Assembly: GCF_000146065.2 (NCBI RefSeq)
Contig: NC_020449.1
Span: 1-64,000, forward strand
Direction of reading: 5' to 3'
Source of the DNA: Candidatus Cloacimonas acidaminovorans str. Evry
GTDB lineage: Bacteria > Cloacimonadota > Cloacimonadia > Cloacimonadales > Cloacimonadaceae
Length of the DNA: 64,000 nucleotides
The notes below the pieces were generated by a model. That model was not told the DNA's origin. It was given only the letters and a program-made list of their open reading frames with translations, and did no database searches. This document shows positions 51,625 through 60,691 of the stretch, one piece after another. A program made the position numbers and the translations under genes. Within the stretch, counting starts at the first letter, position 1; each line of letters begins with the position of its first letter.

Positions 51625-52968
51625 TCAATTTTTTCCTTCTTCATTTTCCAGCACATAATCCTCAACCAAAAACCTGTCATCCCTGCTGATTTCCACTTTC
51701 AGATAGATTCCATCCTCTTTATAGTCCTCACTTATAATTTCTGCAATATCGTGCATCTTAGAAACCAGAGCCGTTTTATCGTAAGGAATTTTTAGTTGTA
51801 ATATTCTGTTTCCTAAAAGAATTTCTTCCATTTTGGCAAGCAATTTATCTATATTTATGCCTTGAATAGCGGAAATAAACACTCCTTCCGGAAAACGGCT
51901 TTCCAACAGAGACACCAATATGGAATCCACATTGTCTATTTTATTGAAGACCAAAATCTGCGGAATTGTTTCAGCTCCAATTTGTTGCAGAACCGAATTC
52001 ACCTGTTGAATGTAATATTCAAAGCGCTCATCGGAAACATCAACAATATGTAACAGCAAATTGGCATCCTGCACTTCCATCAAAGTTGCCTTGAAAGAAG
52101 CAATCAAATGATGAGGCAGTTTGGAAATAAAACCTACCGTATCCGACAGCACAACCGGATTTCCCGTGGAAAGTTTCAGCTGTCTGGAAGTGGAATCCAG
52201 GGTGGCAAAAAGTTTATCTTCAACCAGCACACCGGCATTAGTTAACTGATTAAAAAGTGTTGATTTACCGGCATTTGTATAGCCCACTAAACAAATCTTT
52301 TTTGCTTTTTCGCGTTGCTTGCGTTGTGTTTCTTTTTGGTGCTGGATGGTTTCAATTGCTTTGTTGATTTTTCGAATTTTATCTTTAATCAGGCGTCTGT
52401 CTATTTCAATTTGTTTTTCACCCATTCCTCTTGTAGCAGTGCCGCCAGTATTTCTCACTCCACCGCGTTCTTTATCAAAATGTTCCCACATTCTTTTTAA
52501 GCGTGGCAATTGATATTCCAGTTCAGCAAGATGAACCTGCAGTTTGGATTCCCGCGTTTTGGCATGTTTATGAAAGATATCTAAAATGACCTCGGTGCGG
52601 TCCATAACCTTTATTTGATAGTCCCTTTCAATATTATATGCCTGAGAAGGACCCAGTTCATCATTAACGATTAGGATGTCTGCCTGTGCCTGCATCATTT
52701 TTCGGCTTAATTCAGTCAAAAACCCTTTGCCAAAATAGGTTCCTCTTTCGGGAGCATTTCTTCTTTGATGATAAGTTCCCAAAACCTGAATTCCAGCCGT
52801 TTCAGCCAGGCGTTCCAGTTCGTTTAACGATTCCTTGATGTCTTTGTCTGTTTCTCTTGAATTTGCTAAAGCAGCTAAAAAAGCCGTTTTTTCAGTTCTT
52901 TCGGCTTGTTCCCAATTTTCGGGCTCCAGCTCAAATTCATCCAGTGCCTTATATTCTTCATTATTCAT
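51625..52968 (-). CDS. hflX: GTPase HflX
   Basis: 447 aa ribosome-associated GTPase that splits stalled ribosomes. The N-terminal HflX domain (about 45-200) includes GTYFGKGF and NDELGPSQAYNIE, then RMWEHFDKERGGVRNTGG. The G domain has G1 GYTNAGKS (229-236), G3 DTVG (276-279) and G4 NKID near 345. The ATG follows an AAAAGGAAAA stretch. The last eight codons and the stop lie inside a dispersed repeat (family H), so the C-terminus may have been added by that element. Confidence 0.95.
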   Translation of the reverse strand: MNNEEYKALDEFELEPENWEQAERTEKTAFLAALANSRETDKDIKESLNELERLAETAGIQVLGTYHQRRNAPERGTYFGKGFLTELSRKMMQAQADILIVNDELGPSQAYNIERDYQIKVMDRTEVILDIFHKHAKTRESKLQVHLAELEYQLPRLKRMWEHFDKERGGVRNTGGTATRGMGEKQIEIDRRLIKDKIRKINKAIETIQHQKETQRKQREKAKKICLVGYTNAGKSTLFNQLTNAGVLVEDKLFATLDSTSRQLKLSTGNPVVLSDTVGFISKLPHHLIASFKATLMEVQDANLLLHIVDVSDERFEYYIQQVNSVLQQIGAETIPQILVFNKIDNVDSILVSLLESRFPEGVFISAIQGINIDKLLAKMEEILLGNRILQLKIPYDKTALVSKMHDIAEIISEDYKEDGIYLKVEISRDDRFLVEDYVLENEEGKN

Positions 52969-53170
52969 ATTTTCCTTTTATCCTGTGCTTATTTTTGCTG
53001 TCAAGGAAAAAGCAGTGGTCGGTCAAATTCCTCTTTGGCAGAAAGGTGATAAAAAATAATAGACACTCTTCTCCCTTTCCGTAATGATACAATTTTCTGA
53101 CTTCCTTGAACTGGCAAGAAAGGGCTTGACAGAAACCCCTTATAAAAATTTCAAGGATAAAATATAGAGG

Positions 53171-53255
53171 GAGGATTAGTCCTAATTGGTAAGGCAGCGG
53201 TCTTGAAAACCGCCGGGTTATGCCCTTGGGGGTTCGAATCCCTCATCCTCCGCCA
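53171..53255 (+). tRNA. tRNA-Ser (anticodon UGA)
   Basis: Acceptor arms GGAGGAT and ATCCTCC pair perfectly. Anticodon stem GCGGT/ACCGC with loop CTTGAAA gives UGA. A long variable arm (CGGGTTATGCCCTT) is typical of serine tRNA. GGTTCGAAT T-loop; CCA is encoded. Confidence 0.95.
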
Positions 53256-53280
53256 GAAAAATAAGGCAGAAAAAATAACG

Positions 53281-53372
53281 GGAGAGGTGACCGAGTTGGC
53301 TTAAGGTGCACGCCTGCTAAGCGTGTGTGGATTAAAAGTCCACCCAGGGTTCAAATCCCTGCCTCTCCGCCA
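53281..53372 (+). tRNA. tRNA-Ser (anticodon GCU)
   Basis: Acceptor arms GGAGAGG and CCTCTCC. Anticodon stem CACGC/GCGTG with loop CTGCTAA gives GCU. Long variable arm with GTGGA/TCCAC; encoded CCA. Confidence 0.95.
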
Positions 53373-53388
53373 CTTATAAAAAAATTGC

Positions 53389-53463
53389 TGGGCAGTCGCC
53401 AAGTGGTAAGGCAGCAGGTTTTGGTCCTGCCATACGAGGGTTCGAATCCTTCCTGCCCAGCCA
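53389..53463 (+). tRNA. tRNA-Gln (anticodon UUG)
   Basis: Acceptor arms TGGGCAG and CTGCCCA. Anticodon stem GCAGG/CCTGC with loop TTTTGGT gives UUG. Type I variable loop; GGTTCGAAT T-loop; encoded CCA. Confidence 0.95.
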
Positions 53464-53478
53464 AAATATAAAACGCAT

Positions 53479-53552
53479 TGGGATGTCGTCTAATGGTAGG
53501 ACAGCGGACTCTGGATCCGTATGTGAGGGTTCAACTCCTTCCATCCCAGCCA
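53479..53552 (+). tRNA. tRNA-Gln (anticodon CUG)
   Basis: Acceptor arms TGGGATG and CATCCCA. Anticodon stem GCGGA/TCCGT with loop CTCTGGA gives CUG. Encoded CCA. Closely related in sequence to the UUG tRNA just upstream. Confidence 0.95.
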
Positions 53553-53716
53553 GTTTTATAAAAAAGGGAAGATTTGTTTTGGAGGGTTTGTCTTTTAATG
53601 ATAGGAACGAGTTAACTTCTTTAATATTATGCCAGTTATATTTTTCTATTGACAGGTAAAAGGATTTTCAGGCATAAGGAAAAAAGAAAGAGAAAAAGTA
53701 AAAGCGGGAGAGATAA

Positions 53717-54529
53717 ATGCTTACCATTGACTGGAAGGAACGGCTGAATATGGATACAGCTGATTTCCTGAAAAATAAACTGCCGAAAGGTGATTATGAT
53801 TTTGAAATCATCTTTATTGCATATCCGGAAAGAGTAAATGGAAAGATTCCCGCTGAAGTTATCACTCATGTAGCAAGCAATATTGTTCAGCAACTGGGGA
53901 AAAAGCATGATGCTTATCTTCCATTTTACAGAGCGTTATGGAATAAAAAGGGAGATTACGGTAAGCTTGCCTTTGGTCAAATATTAAGCAAACTGCTTAA
54001 TCGTAAGCCCTCTGTTTATTTGCCTCTTTTGGAAGAAGCACTTTCTAATGCTACGATGGCAGAAATCAATGCTTTGTTGGATAAAGTTATGTTACCGCTT
54101 TTACGCAAGTATCCTGAAAAATATCTGAATAAGGTTTTTCAATACAGCAATAGTTCAAATCCTGCTCTTCAAAAATCCGCCTTGAATCTATTGATAAAAC
54201 TTGTGAAAAGACGCGAAGACCTCATTCCTCAAATTATGACCTTTTTTTCCAGGCAGTGGTTATCCCCTTTGGGAGAAGCGGTTCCCTATCATATTACAAT
54301 GCTAAAAACGGTTGCCAAGCTAAATCCTGAATATTACTTAAAAATTTGGGAGGAATTCAGTTTCAGTCGTGATCCTCAAATCGTAGAATTGCTTTGCACT
54401 TCAATAACGGATTATTATCCGGAACTGGAGAGCCCTGTAGAGATTTGGACAAAAAGCGGAAATGCCCGTTTGAAAAAAGCTGCTACTGCTGCTCAACGTA
54501 CTTTAAAAAAGAAAATAGGAGCTCAATAA
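53717..54529 (+). CDS. HEAT-like helical repeat protein
   Basis: 270 aa, all helical, with repeated helix pairs (AEINALLDKVMLPLLRKYP, NPALQKSALNLLIKLVKRR, DPQIVELLCTSITDYYP, ARLKKAATAAQRTLKKK). No catalytic motif was recognised. The size and repeat style are like the protein at 16552-17442, but the sequences are not clearly alignable by eye. It leads a unit with greA 3 bp downstream. A GGGAGAG site precedes the ATG. It is probably an adaptor or scaffold. Confidence 0.65.
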   Translation: MLTIDWKERLNMDTADFLKNKLPKGDYDFEIIFIAYPERVNGKIPAEVITHVASNIVQQLGKKHDAYLPFYRALWNKKGDYGKLAFGQILSKLLNRKPSVYLPLLEEALSNATMAEINALLDKVMLPLLRKYPEKYLNKVFQYSNSSNPALQKSALNLLIKLVKRREDLIPQIMTFFSRQWLSPLGEAVPYHITMLKTVAKLNPEYYLKIWEEFSFSRDPQIVELLCTSITDYYPELESPVEIWTKSGNARLKKAATAAQRTLKKKIGAQ

Positions 54530-54532
54530 AAG

Positions 54533-55012
54533 TTGGATTTAAGCCAATTTATTACCAAAACCGGAATGCAACGGTTGCAAAAAAGAATAAATGAACTGCT
54601 TGCCGAACGCCCGGAAGTTATTAAGGCAGTAGCTATTGCGCGCGAATTTGGGGATTTAAGTGAAAATGCAGAATACAAAGCAGCCAGAGAAAGACAACGA
54701 GCTATTGATAATGAAATTGATTATCTTAGAAGACGCAGTGCCAATTTGAAAGTGATAGATACCAGTGAATTTCCCAAAGATATGGTGCGTTTCGGAACTT
54801 ATTGTGTAGCAGAAGATATTAACACCAAAGAATGTATCTGCTACCATCTGGTCGGTCCCGAAGAACTGAATTATTACAATGAAGAAGGCATTCAGGAGGT
54901 CTCTATTGTTTCTCCCATCGGCAAAGCTTTATTAAGCAAAAAAATAGGTGAAATAGCCATTGTTAAAGCTCCAATCGGAGAAAGAAAACTGAAGATAAGA
55001 GAAATTAAATAG
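54533..55012 (+). CDS. greA: Transcription elongation factor GreA
   Basis: 159 aa. The N-terminal coiled coil has ITKTGMQRLQKRINELLAER and the acidic-tip LSENAEYKAARERQ (near 43-56), which reaches into RNA polymerase to rescue backtracked complexes. A C-terminal FKBP-like domain follows (VSIVSPIGKALLSKKIGE). The start is taken as TTG at 54533, 3 bp after the previous stop; the ribosome site is weak, so coupling to the upstream gene is likely. Confidence 0.93.
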   Translation: MDLSQFITKTGMQRLQKRINELLAERPEVIKAVAIAREFGDLSENAEYKAARERQRAIDNEIDYLRRRSANLKVIDTSEFPKDMVRFGTYCVAEDINTKECICYHLVGPEELNYYNEEGIQEVSIVSPIGKALLSKKIGEIAIVKAPIGERKLKIREIK

Positions 55013-55027
55013 ATAACTGGAGATATA

Positions 55028-56434
55028 ATGAAAAAGACAAAACAAGAAAAACTTGCCTACGAACCCCGAAATTTCTGGAAAGAAGCCACTTTTGAGGAAC
55101 AAAAAAAGGCAATGGCTTATGCCATTCCTTATATTGAATTTCTGAATAAAGCCAAAACCGAACGCGAAACAATTGCCTATACCTTAGAAATATTGAAGAA
55201 CAATAAGTTTTCCCCTATTGGTAAAAAAGGCAGCCGCAAGGTCTATAGCGTTTTTCGCAATAAGACAATGGCAATGGCTGTTATTGGCAGTGAACCAATT
55301 TCCAAGGGATTTAATATGATTGCTGCCCATATTGATTCTCCCCGGGTAGACCTGAAACAAAATCCCCTTTATGAAGATAATAATAGCGCTTTAAGCTGTA
55401 TGCGGACACACTATTATGGCGGAATTAAAAAATATCAGTGGGTTTCAACTCCTCTGGCTTTGCACGGAGTTATTATCAAAAAAGACGGCTCCGTTTTGAA
55501 TATTTGCCTTGGGGAAAAAGAAGATGAGCCGGTTTTTGTGATTCCCGATCTTTTGCCTCATTTGGCAGGAAAGGAACAATATACCAAGAAGTTAGACGAA
55601 GCAATAGAAGCCGGTAAAATGAATCTTGTTTTTTCAGGAATGCAAGAACCAGGCAATGAGGAAAAAGAAGCAATCAAGAATTATGCCTTAAGACAGCTGC
55701 ACGAAAAATACGGCATCACCGAAGCTGATTTTCAAAGTGCGGAACTGCAATTAGTTCCAGCTTTTAAAGCGCGTCATTCAGGTTTTGATAATTCTTTTGT
55801 AATTGGTTATGGACAGGATGATCGTATTTGTGCCTATAATGCCTTGATGGCTTTAATAAATAACCTTCCTGATAAGCCCAAACGCACAATGGTGGTCTAT
55901 TTTTCCGATAAAGAAGAAGTTGGCAGTCAGGGAAATACAGGTGCTCAAAGTATTTTTATTCAGGACTTTATTTCCGATTTACTGGCTCATAATAATGAAG
56001 ACAACAGCAGTGCCAACTTGCGTAAAACCTTCATAAACAGCCAGATATTAAGCGCTGATGTAACTGCTGCCATTGATCCCAATTATCCTAATGTGCACGA
56101 AAAGCAAAATGCCGTTATTTTCAATTATGGCATCGGCATTTCCAAATTTACGGGAAGAGGAGGAAAATATAGTTGCAACGATGCCAATGCCGAATTTATT
56201 GCCAAAGTTATCCGCATTTTCAATCAGGCAGGAGTTTTTTGGCAATCAGGCGAACTGGGAAAAGTGGATGAAGGTGGCGGCGGAACTATTGCCTATTTTC
56301 TTTCCAATTTGGGAGCGGAAGTTTTAGATTGCGGAGTGGGTTTAATGGGAATGCATTCGCTGTATGAATTGTGTTCCAAAGCGGATTTATATTCTACTTA
56401 TCTTGGCTATAAGGCATTTTTACAAGCCGATTAA
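55028..56434 (+). CDS. M18 family aminopeptidase
   Basis: 468 aa zinc aminopeptidase of the aspartyl aminopeptidase family. AAHIDSPRVDLKQNPLYED carries a metal His, DKEEVGSQGNTGAQS the Asp-Glu-Glu group, and SADVTAAIDPNYP plus a late GVGLMGMHSLYEL the last ligands. There is no signal, so it is cytoplasmic. It releases N-terminal (often acidic) residues from peptides, in line with amino-acid fermentation. An AACTGGAGATAT stretch lies before the ATG. Confidence 0.92.
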   Translation: MKKTKQEKLAYEPRNFWKEATFEEQKKAMAYAIPYIEFLNKAKTERETIAYTLEILKNNKFSPIGKKGSRKVYSVFRNKTMAMAVIGSEPISKGFNMIAAHIDSPRVDLKQNPLYEDNNSALSCMRTHYYGGIKKYQWVSTPLALHGVIIKKDGSVLNICLGEKEDEPVFVIPDLLPHLAGKEQYTKKLDEAIEAGKMNLVFSGMQEPGNEEKEAIKNYALRQLHEKYGITEADFQSAELQLVPAFKARHSGFDNSFVIGYGQDDRICAYNALMALINNLPDKPKRTMVVYFSDKEEVGSQGNTGAQSIFIQDFISDLLAHNNEDNSSANLRKTFINSQILSADVTAAIDPNYPNVHEKQNAVIFNYGIGISKFTGRGGKYSCNDANAEFIAKVIRIFNQAGVFWQSGELGKVDEGGGGTIAYFLSNLGAEVLDCGVGLMGMHSLYELCSKADLYSTYLGYKAFLQAD

Positions 56435-56437
56435 AGA

Positions 56438-57013
56438 ATGAAAAAGTATTTGCTGCCCGTCTGCTTTCTTTTACTCATTTCAAAACTCCTTTCATTCCAA
56501 GAAACCCTAACCCTTGATCAAATAATAACAGAAATAGCAACTGAAATTCAGACCGGGCAGCCCATTTTTTTAGACATCAATTGCGGAGAGTGGAATCCTG
56601 TTTTAACCCAGAAACTGAGTACCAATCTTTTAGAAAAAGGTGCGGACTTGCGTTATAACTTATCTGAAACCAAAGCGGATATTTCCTCCCTGGAAGAAAA
56701 AAAAGTCCCCGATCTTTCAGTTCTTGGATTGGAAAAAGCATTGCTGGTTCAGATAAATCTTAATATTGCGTGGCAGGAAACCGTAAAGAGCAGTTTCTTC
56801 TCCTACCGCACTGAACGGTATCCTGTCCACATTTTTGAAATTAGGCAGATTCAACTTCCTACTCAGCAGATTCTAAAAATTTCCACCTATAATTTACCGC
56901 GTCCCAATCCGGATGTTTCAGGAACTTCCTCTTTTCATTTTCGTTGGTTTGAGCCCTTAGTTGCAGGTGCAGCTATTGGTTCCCTCATATTTCTTCTCTG
57001 GAATTTTGATTAA
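56438..57013 (+). CDS. Hypothetical exported protein with C-terminal membrane segment
   Basis: 191 aa, not recognised. An N-terminal hydrophobic signal (about 4-19) and a C-terminal membrane segment (LVAGAAIGSLIFLLWNF) border a soluble middle with ENGADLRYNLSE-like polar sequence. It starts 3 bp after the M18 gene and 15 bp before the bamD-like gene, so it is co-transcribed with an outer-membrane assembly factor. An envelope role is inferred only from that. Confidence 0.65.
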   Translation: MKKYLLPVCFLLLISKLLSFQETLTLDQIITEIATEIQTGQPIFLDINCGEWNPVLTQKLSTNLLEKGADLRYNLSETKADISSLEEKKVPDLSVLGLEKALLVQINLNIAWQETVKSSFFSYRTERYPVHIFEIRQIQLPTQQILKISTYNLPRPNPDVSGTSSFHFRWFEPLVAGAAIGSLIFLLWNFD

Positions 57014-57028
57014 AAAAAGGAATATATT

Positions 57029-57763
57029 GTGCGAAAATACATCTTTCTTTTGCTGATTACCGTTTTTTGCCTTGTTTCCTGCAGCAGTAATAAAACACAG
57101 CTTTCTACAGAAGCCAAGCTGAAAAATGCCGATGAGCTTTTTGCCAAAAAGAAATATTCCCGCGCTGCAGTTATCTATGAAGAGATATCTTTTGAACGTA
57201 AATCAGCTGCAACTGCTTATGCTACAATGAAAGTTGCCGATTGTTATTTCAATATGAATAAATTTAGTGATGCGCGAGCCAAATATCAGCAGTTTATAAA
57301 TTCATTTCCTGATCACGAAAATGTTGCCGATGCCTATTTTCGGATAGGAGTATGCCTGTTTGAAGAATCCCTGCCTCCGCAGTATGATCAAACCGAGACC
57401 ATAAAATGTATAGAAGCATTTCAGACCTTCATAGACCGTTATCCTAATGATCCTCGCTATGTTCAAGCAGTGGATTATATTCATAAATGCCAATATAAGC
57501 TTTTGGAAAAACAATACTTAACCGGTTATATCTACTATAAAATGAAGGACTATAGCAGCGCTTTGATGTATTTTGACGAAATTGTATCCTTGGGCAATAA
57601 TGATGAATTAGACCGTCAATCACTCTACTATTCCGCCAAACTGCATCTTCATCAAAAGAATTACGACAAAGCTAAAGCGAGCTATGAACGCCTGAAAAAT
57701 CGCTATCCCGATTCCAAAGAGGCAAAAAGTTTAACGAAAAAATTCGCCAAGCTGGAAAAGTAA
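57029..57763 (+). CDS. bamD: BamD-like outer membrane assembly lipoprotein
   Basis: 244 aa with GTG start. Lipoprotein signal with Cys18 in LVSCSS. Tetratricopeptide repeats run across the mature part: ADELFAKKKYSRAAVIYEE, SDARAKYQQFINSFPDHEN, CIEAFQTFIDRYPNDPRYV and KAKASYERLKNRYPDSKEA, in the BamD/YfiO style. The protein would be on the inner face of the outer membrane helping BamA insert beta-barrels. It precedes nadD by 2 bp, which is an uncommon neighbour. Confidence 0.85.
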   Translation: MRKYIFLLLITVFCLVSCSSNKTQLSTEAKLKNADELFAKKKYSRAAVIYEEISFERKSAATAYATMKVADCYFNMNKFSDARAKYQQFINSFPDHENVADAYFRIGVCLFEESLPPQYDQTETIKCIEAFQTFIDRYPNDPRYVQAVDYIHKCQYKLLEKQYLTGYIYYKMKDYSSALMYFDEIVSLGNNDELDRQSLYYSAKLHLHQKNYDKAKASYERLKNRYPDSKEAKSLTKKFAKLEK

Positions 57764-57765
57764 AA

Positions 57766-58347
57766 GTGCAGGGTAAGGTTGCAGTTTTGGGGGGCAGTTT
57801 TGATCCTGTTCATTCAGGTCATCTGCATATTGCCAATCAAATCCTGCAACAAAAAGCAGCAGAAACAGTTCTTTTTGTCCCAAGCGGTCATCACCATTTT
57901 AAGAAAAACTCTATTATTCTTCCCTTTGAAAAACGCTATGCCTTAGTGAAAAAAGCAATTAAAAACAATCCTCAATTTGCTATTTCCGATGCCGATCAGG
58001 AAGGTAGCGGTTATACGGCTCATTTAATGCAAAAACTGAAAAGACGGTATCCGGCTGTGGATTTCAGCTTTGTAATCGGTTCGGACAATCTGAAAGAGCT
58101 GCATTTGTGGTATGATTATCCTTATTTGGCTAAGGAATTGCATTTTTTAATTTTACCGCGCCCGGGTTATGCCCTTCTGCCGGAAGTTATTAGTCAGCTG
58201 AAAGCAACGGTGTTAAATATTGAACTTTGCCCTATTTCCGCTACTGAAATCAGACAGCGCATAAAAAACAGGGAAAGCATTAAAGGTATGGTGCCGGAAG
58301 AACTGGAACAGGAAATAATTCAGCTTTACAGAGAAACGGGAATTTAA
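57766..58347 (+). CDS. nadD: Nicotinate-nucleotide adenylyltransferase
   Basis: 193 aa nucleotidyltransferase of NAD synthesis. GGSFDPVHSGHL contains the HxGH motif (16-19), and PISATEIRQRI near the C-terminus is the second ATP-binding motif. GSDNLKELHLWYDY is also typical. GTG start 2 bp after the bamD-like stop. With nadK at 42505, NAD and NADP synthesis steps are both in the window but not linked. Confidence 0.95.
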   Translation: MQGKVAVLGGSFDPVHSGHLHIANQILQQKAAETVLFVPSGHHHFKKNSIILPFEKRYALVKKAIKNNPQFAISDADQEGSGYTAHLMQKLKRRYPAVDFSFVIGSDNLKELHLWYDYPYLAKELHFLILPRPGYALLPEVISQLKATVLNIELCPISATEIRQRIKNRESIKGMVPEELEQEIIQLYRETGI

Positions 58348-58701
58348 GCCCGCATATTTATTAACAACACGGATTTTACGGATTAAAAGGATTAACCCGG
58401 AGGGTAATTTTTAATTCTCAATTTGCAATTCTCAGTTCTGCATTTTTGTATTTGGTTTCCCATTATGAACCTGTTTTTCTCTTGCCATCTTGCCATATTG
58501 CTTTTTTCCCATTTTGCTTTGGTCTTCCTCTCTTGTTTTCCATCATCAACCCAACTTTAGGATGAGTGGAGGTTGAGAGGAGGATGAGTAATAAACGGAA
58601 AGGAATTATAAAATAAAAAGCTTGACGGAAATTAGTAAAGGAAATATAGATAAAAATGGGTAATGTATAGTGCATTAACTTCTAAAAAAAGGAGGTTAAC
58701 T
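58348..58701. other. Intergenic region with degraded repeats
   Basis: 354 bp without a credible gene. ACGGATTTTACGGATTAAAA then GGATTAACCCGGA (about 58369-58400) resembles the family H left end at 51568. Then a run of CCATNTTGCC-like pyrimidine-rich units (about 58480-58530). TTGACG at 58622 may be part of a promoter, without a clear -10. A strong AGGAGG lies at 58690-58695. Confidence 0.5.
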
Positions 58702-60549
58702 ATGATGCGCTATAAGGTTTTGATTCTTGCCGTTCTGCTTTTAAGCAGTGCATTTTTAAACAGCGGCATTTCTCGCTATTACACTTTTGCCTACACAATT
58801 GCTGAATACAATCCTATAAATGGGATTCAACTTTCTTTTCCGGATATGAATAATTACATTAGTTCAGGCATAGAAATTGGTTTTCCCTTTCCTTATTGCG
58901 GGCAGATATATGAAGATATAAAAATATCCACTAATGGTTTTATCAATCCTGGTGCCAACTGGAATGATGACAGCCCCAATAATCAGTTACATTATGGCAT
59001 TTATCCGATAATTGCTCCTTTATGGGATGATCTTAGTTTGGCGGAAGGAAGTTTGCAATATGCAACAATTGGCACAGCTCCCAACCGGGAATTTTGGGTG
59101 CAATACTCCAATGCTCGCTGGCTCTATAATAATTTTAATTGTTATGTAAACTTTCAAGTAGTGCTATCCGAAAACGGCAAAATTAAATTCCGTTATGGAA
59201 ACACGAATGGCTCTCCGCTAAATTGTTCTGCTTCCATCGGAATTAATATGCCCAATGCAGGAGCAGGCAATTTTTTCAGTATCACTCCAAGTAACCCTCC
59301 TACGGTATCTACTGCACAGGAAAACTATAGTATAAACGAAATTATTCCCGCTGGAACGGTTTACATCTTTAATCCTTTGCCGCCTGTCCTTTATGATCTT
59401 TCTCTGAAGATAGAATATAGTATGTTTTATACGGAGGGAATATATCATAATCTGCATGAAAGTTTTCCTCTTCCAGTGACGGTAAAAAACAATGGAACCG
59501 AGACAGTTGATAACTATGATGTGGTTCTTTATTGCGGGCTAACGGAACTTTGCCGTTTAAATGGCATTTCCCTGGCACCGGCAGACAGCCATTTATATGA
59601 TTTAGTGGCAACTATAGATTCCAGCGGATGGAAACATTTAACTGCAATAGCAGAACTTCCCGAAGATGAATATCCGGAGGACAATATTGGCGATTATACC
59701 TGCATTATACGTCCCAATCCCAATACCGGTATCATTGTAGGTTCAGGAAATGAACTGCAAAGAATTCCTATAGATGTTTACTGGAAATATTCCCTTTACG
59801 AGACAATTTACTATGCTGAGGAAATTGGTAATAGCGGAACTATTTATGGAATTAGTTATTATATGAATTCCACATTTTCTCACAATCTATTGGTAAAAAT
59901 CTGGGTAGGGACAACCAATTTAACTAACTTAAATGAGGGCTGGATTGCTGCAGGCGAATTGACACCTGTCTTCAATTCCTATATTATTATGCCACCAGAA
60001 AGTAATGAAGTGTATTTTCCTTTTTCTACTCCTTATCAATATCAGCAGGGCAATTTGTGTGTAATGGTCTATCATTCACATACTTATGCTCTTGCCTGCA
60101 CTGATACTTTTTTAGCTCAAACTGTTCCGGAAATGAGAGCTTTAAAACGCTGGACTGATGCTTATGATCCCGATCCTTATAATCCTCCTGTTTATAATGA
60201 ATTAAATGGTAAAATGCCGAAAACCGCATTTTATTTGATTCCTGAGATTCCTGTGCAGGATGAATATCTTCCCCAGGCAAAGACAATAGGTTGCTATCCC
60301 AATCCCTTTAAAGAAACTACTACTCTGCAGCTGAATCTGGATAAAAAACAGGAGGTCTGCCTGGAAATATACAATAGCAAAGGACAGAAAGTGAAAACCA
60401 TCTTTAATGGCTATGTAGAAAAAGGCGAAACGGAAATTTCTTGGAATGGTTTAGACAACAACAACAGAACAGTTGCCAACGGCTTATATTTTTGTAAGCT
60501 GAAAACAAAGGACAGGTGTGAAACAGCTAAACTGATTGTATTGAAATAA
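58702..60549 (+). CDS. Secreted multidomain protein with T9SS/FlgD-type sorting domain
   Basis: 615 aa from the ATG at 58702, 6 bp after GGAGG; a start 39 bp earlier would bury the ribosome site in the gene. Signal peptide about 1-22. A nidogen-like beta region (about 35-200) has IGFPFPYCGQIYEDIKIS and NGFINPG. A CARDB-like module covers about 225-335 (FPLPVTVKNNGTETVDNYDV). A further lectin-like region spans about 340-480. The last 85 residues form the sorting domain (GCYPNPFKE, IYNSKGQKVKTIF, NGLYFCKLK), ending in VLK. It is probably displayed on the surface or released. Confidence 0.83.
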   Translation: MMRYKVLILAVLLLSSAFLNSGISRYYTFAYTIAEYNPINGIQLSFPDMNNYISSGIEIGFPFPYCGQIYEDIKISTNGFINPGANWNDDSPNNQLHYGIYPIIAPLWDDLSLAEGSLQYATIGTAPNREFWVQYSNARWLYNNFNCYVNFQVVLSENGKIKFRYGNTNGSPLNCSASIGINMPNAGAGNFFSITPSNPPTVSTAQENYSINEIIPAGTVYIFNPLPPVLYDLSLKIEYSMFYTEGIYHNLHESFPLPVTVKNNGTETVDNYDVVLYCGLTELCRLNGISLAPADSHLYDLVATIDSSGWKHLTAIAELPEDEYPEDNIGDYTCIIRPNPNTGIIVGSGNELQRIPIDVYWKYSLYETIYYAEEIGNSGTIYGISYYMNSTFSHNLLVKIWVGTTNLTNLNEGWIAAGELTPVFNSYIIMPPESNEVYFPFSTPYQYQQGNLCVMVYHSHTYALACTDTFLAQTVPEMRALKRWTDAYDPDPYNPPVYNELNGKMPKTAFYLIPEIPVQDEYLPQAKTIGCYPNPFKETTTLQLNLDKKQEVCLEIYNSKGQKVKTIFNGYVEKGETEISWNGLDNNNRTVANGLYFCKLKTKDRCETAKLIVLK

Positions 60550-60638
60550 AACTAAACATAATTAACCGCGAGTTCCAGGCATCTTTGATTCAATAGTTGC
60601 TTTAGCACCTTACTATAGGCAAATAGAGTAATTGGTAC

Positions 60639-60666
60639 TTGACAAATAAATCAAAGCTTATAAATT
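60639..60666 (+). promoter_or_regulatory. Promoter for GerW-like gene
   Basis: TTGACA (60639-60644), 14 to 16 bp, TATAAA (60659-60664) overlapping TAAATT (60661-60666). 25 bp before the ATG at 60692. The spacing is a little short for the better -10. Confidence 0.5.
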
Positions 60667-60691
60667 AGAAATATAAGAAAAGGAGTTGACT

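Noticed and set aside
53126-53166. tRNA promoter (TTGACA)
   Set aside because: Nearest TATAAA is 9 bp away and the next AT box 24 bp or more; spacing not credible, although the tRNAs must have some promoter.
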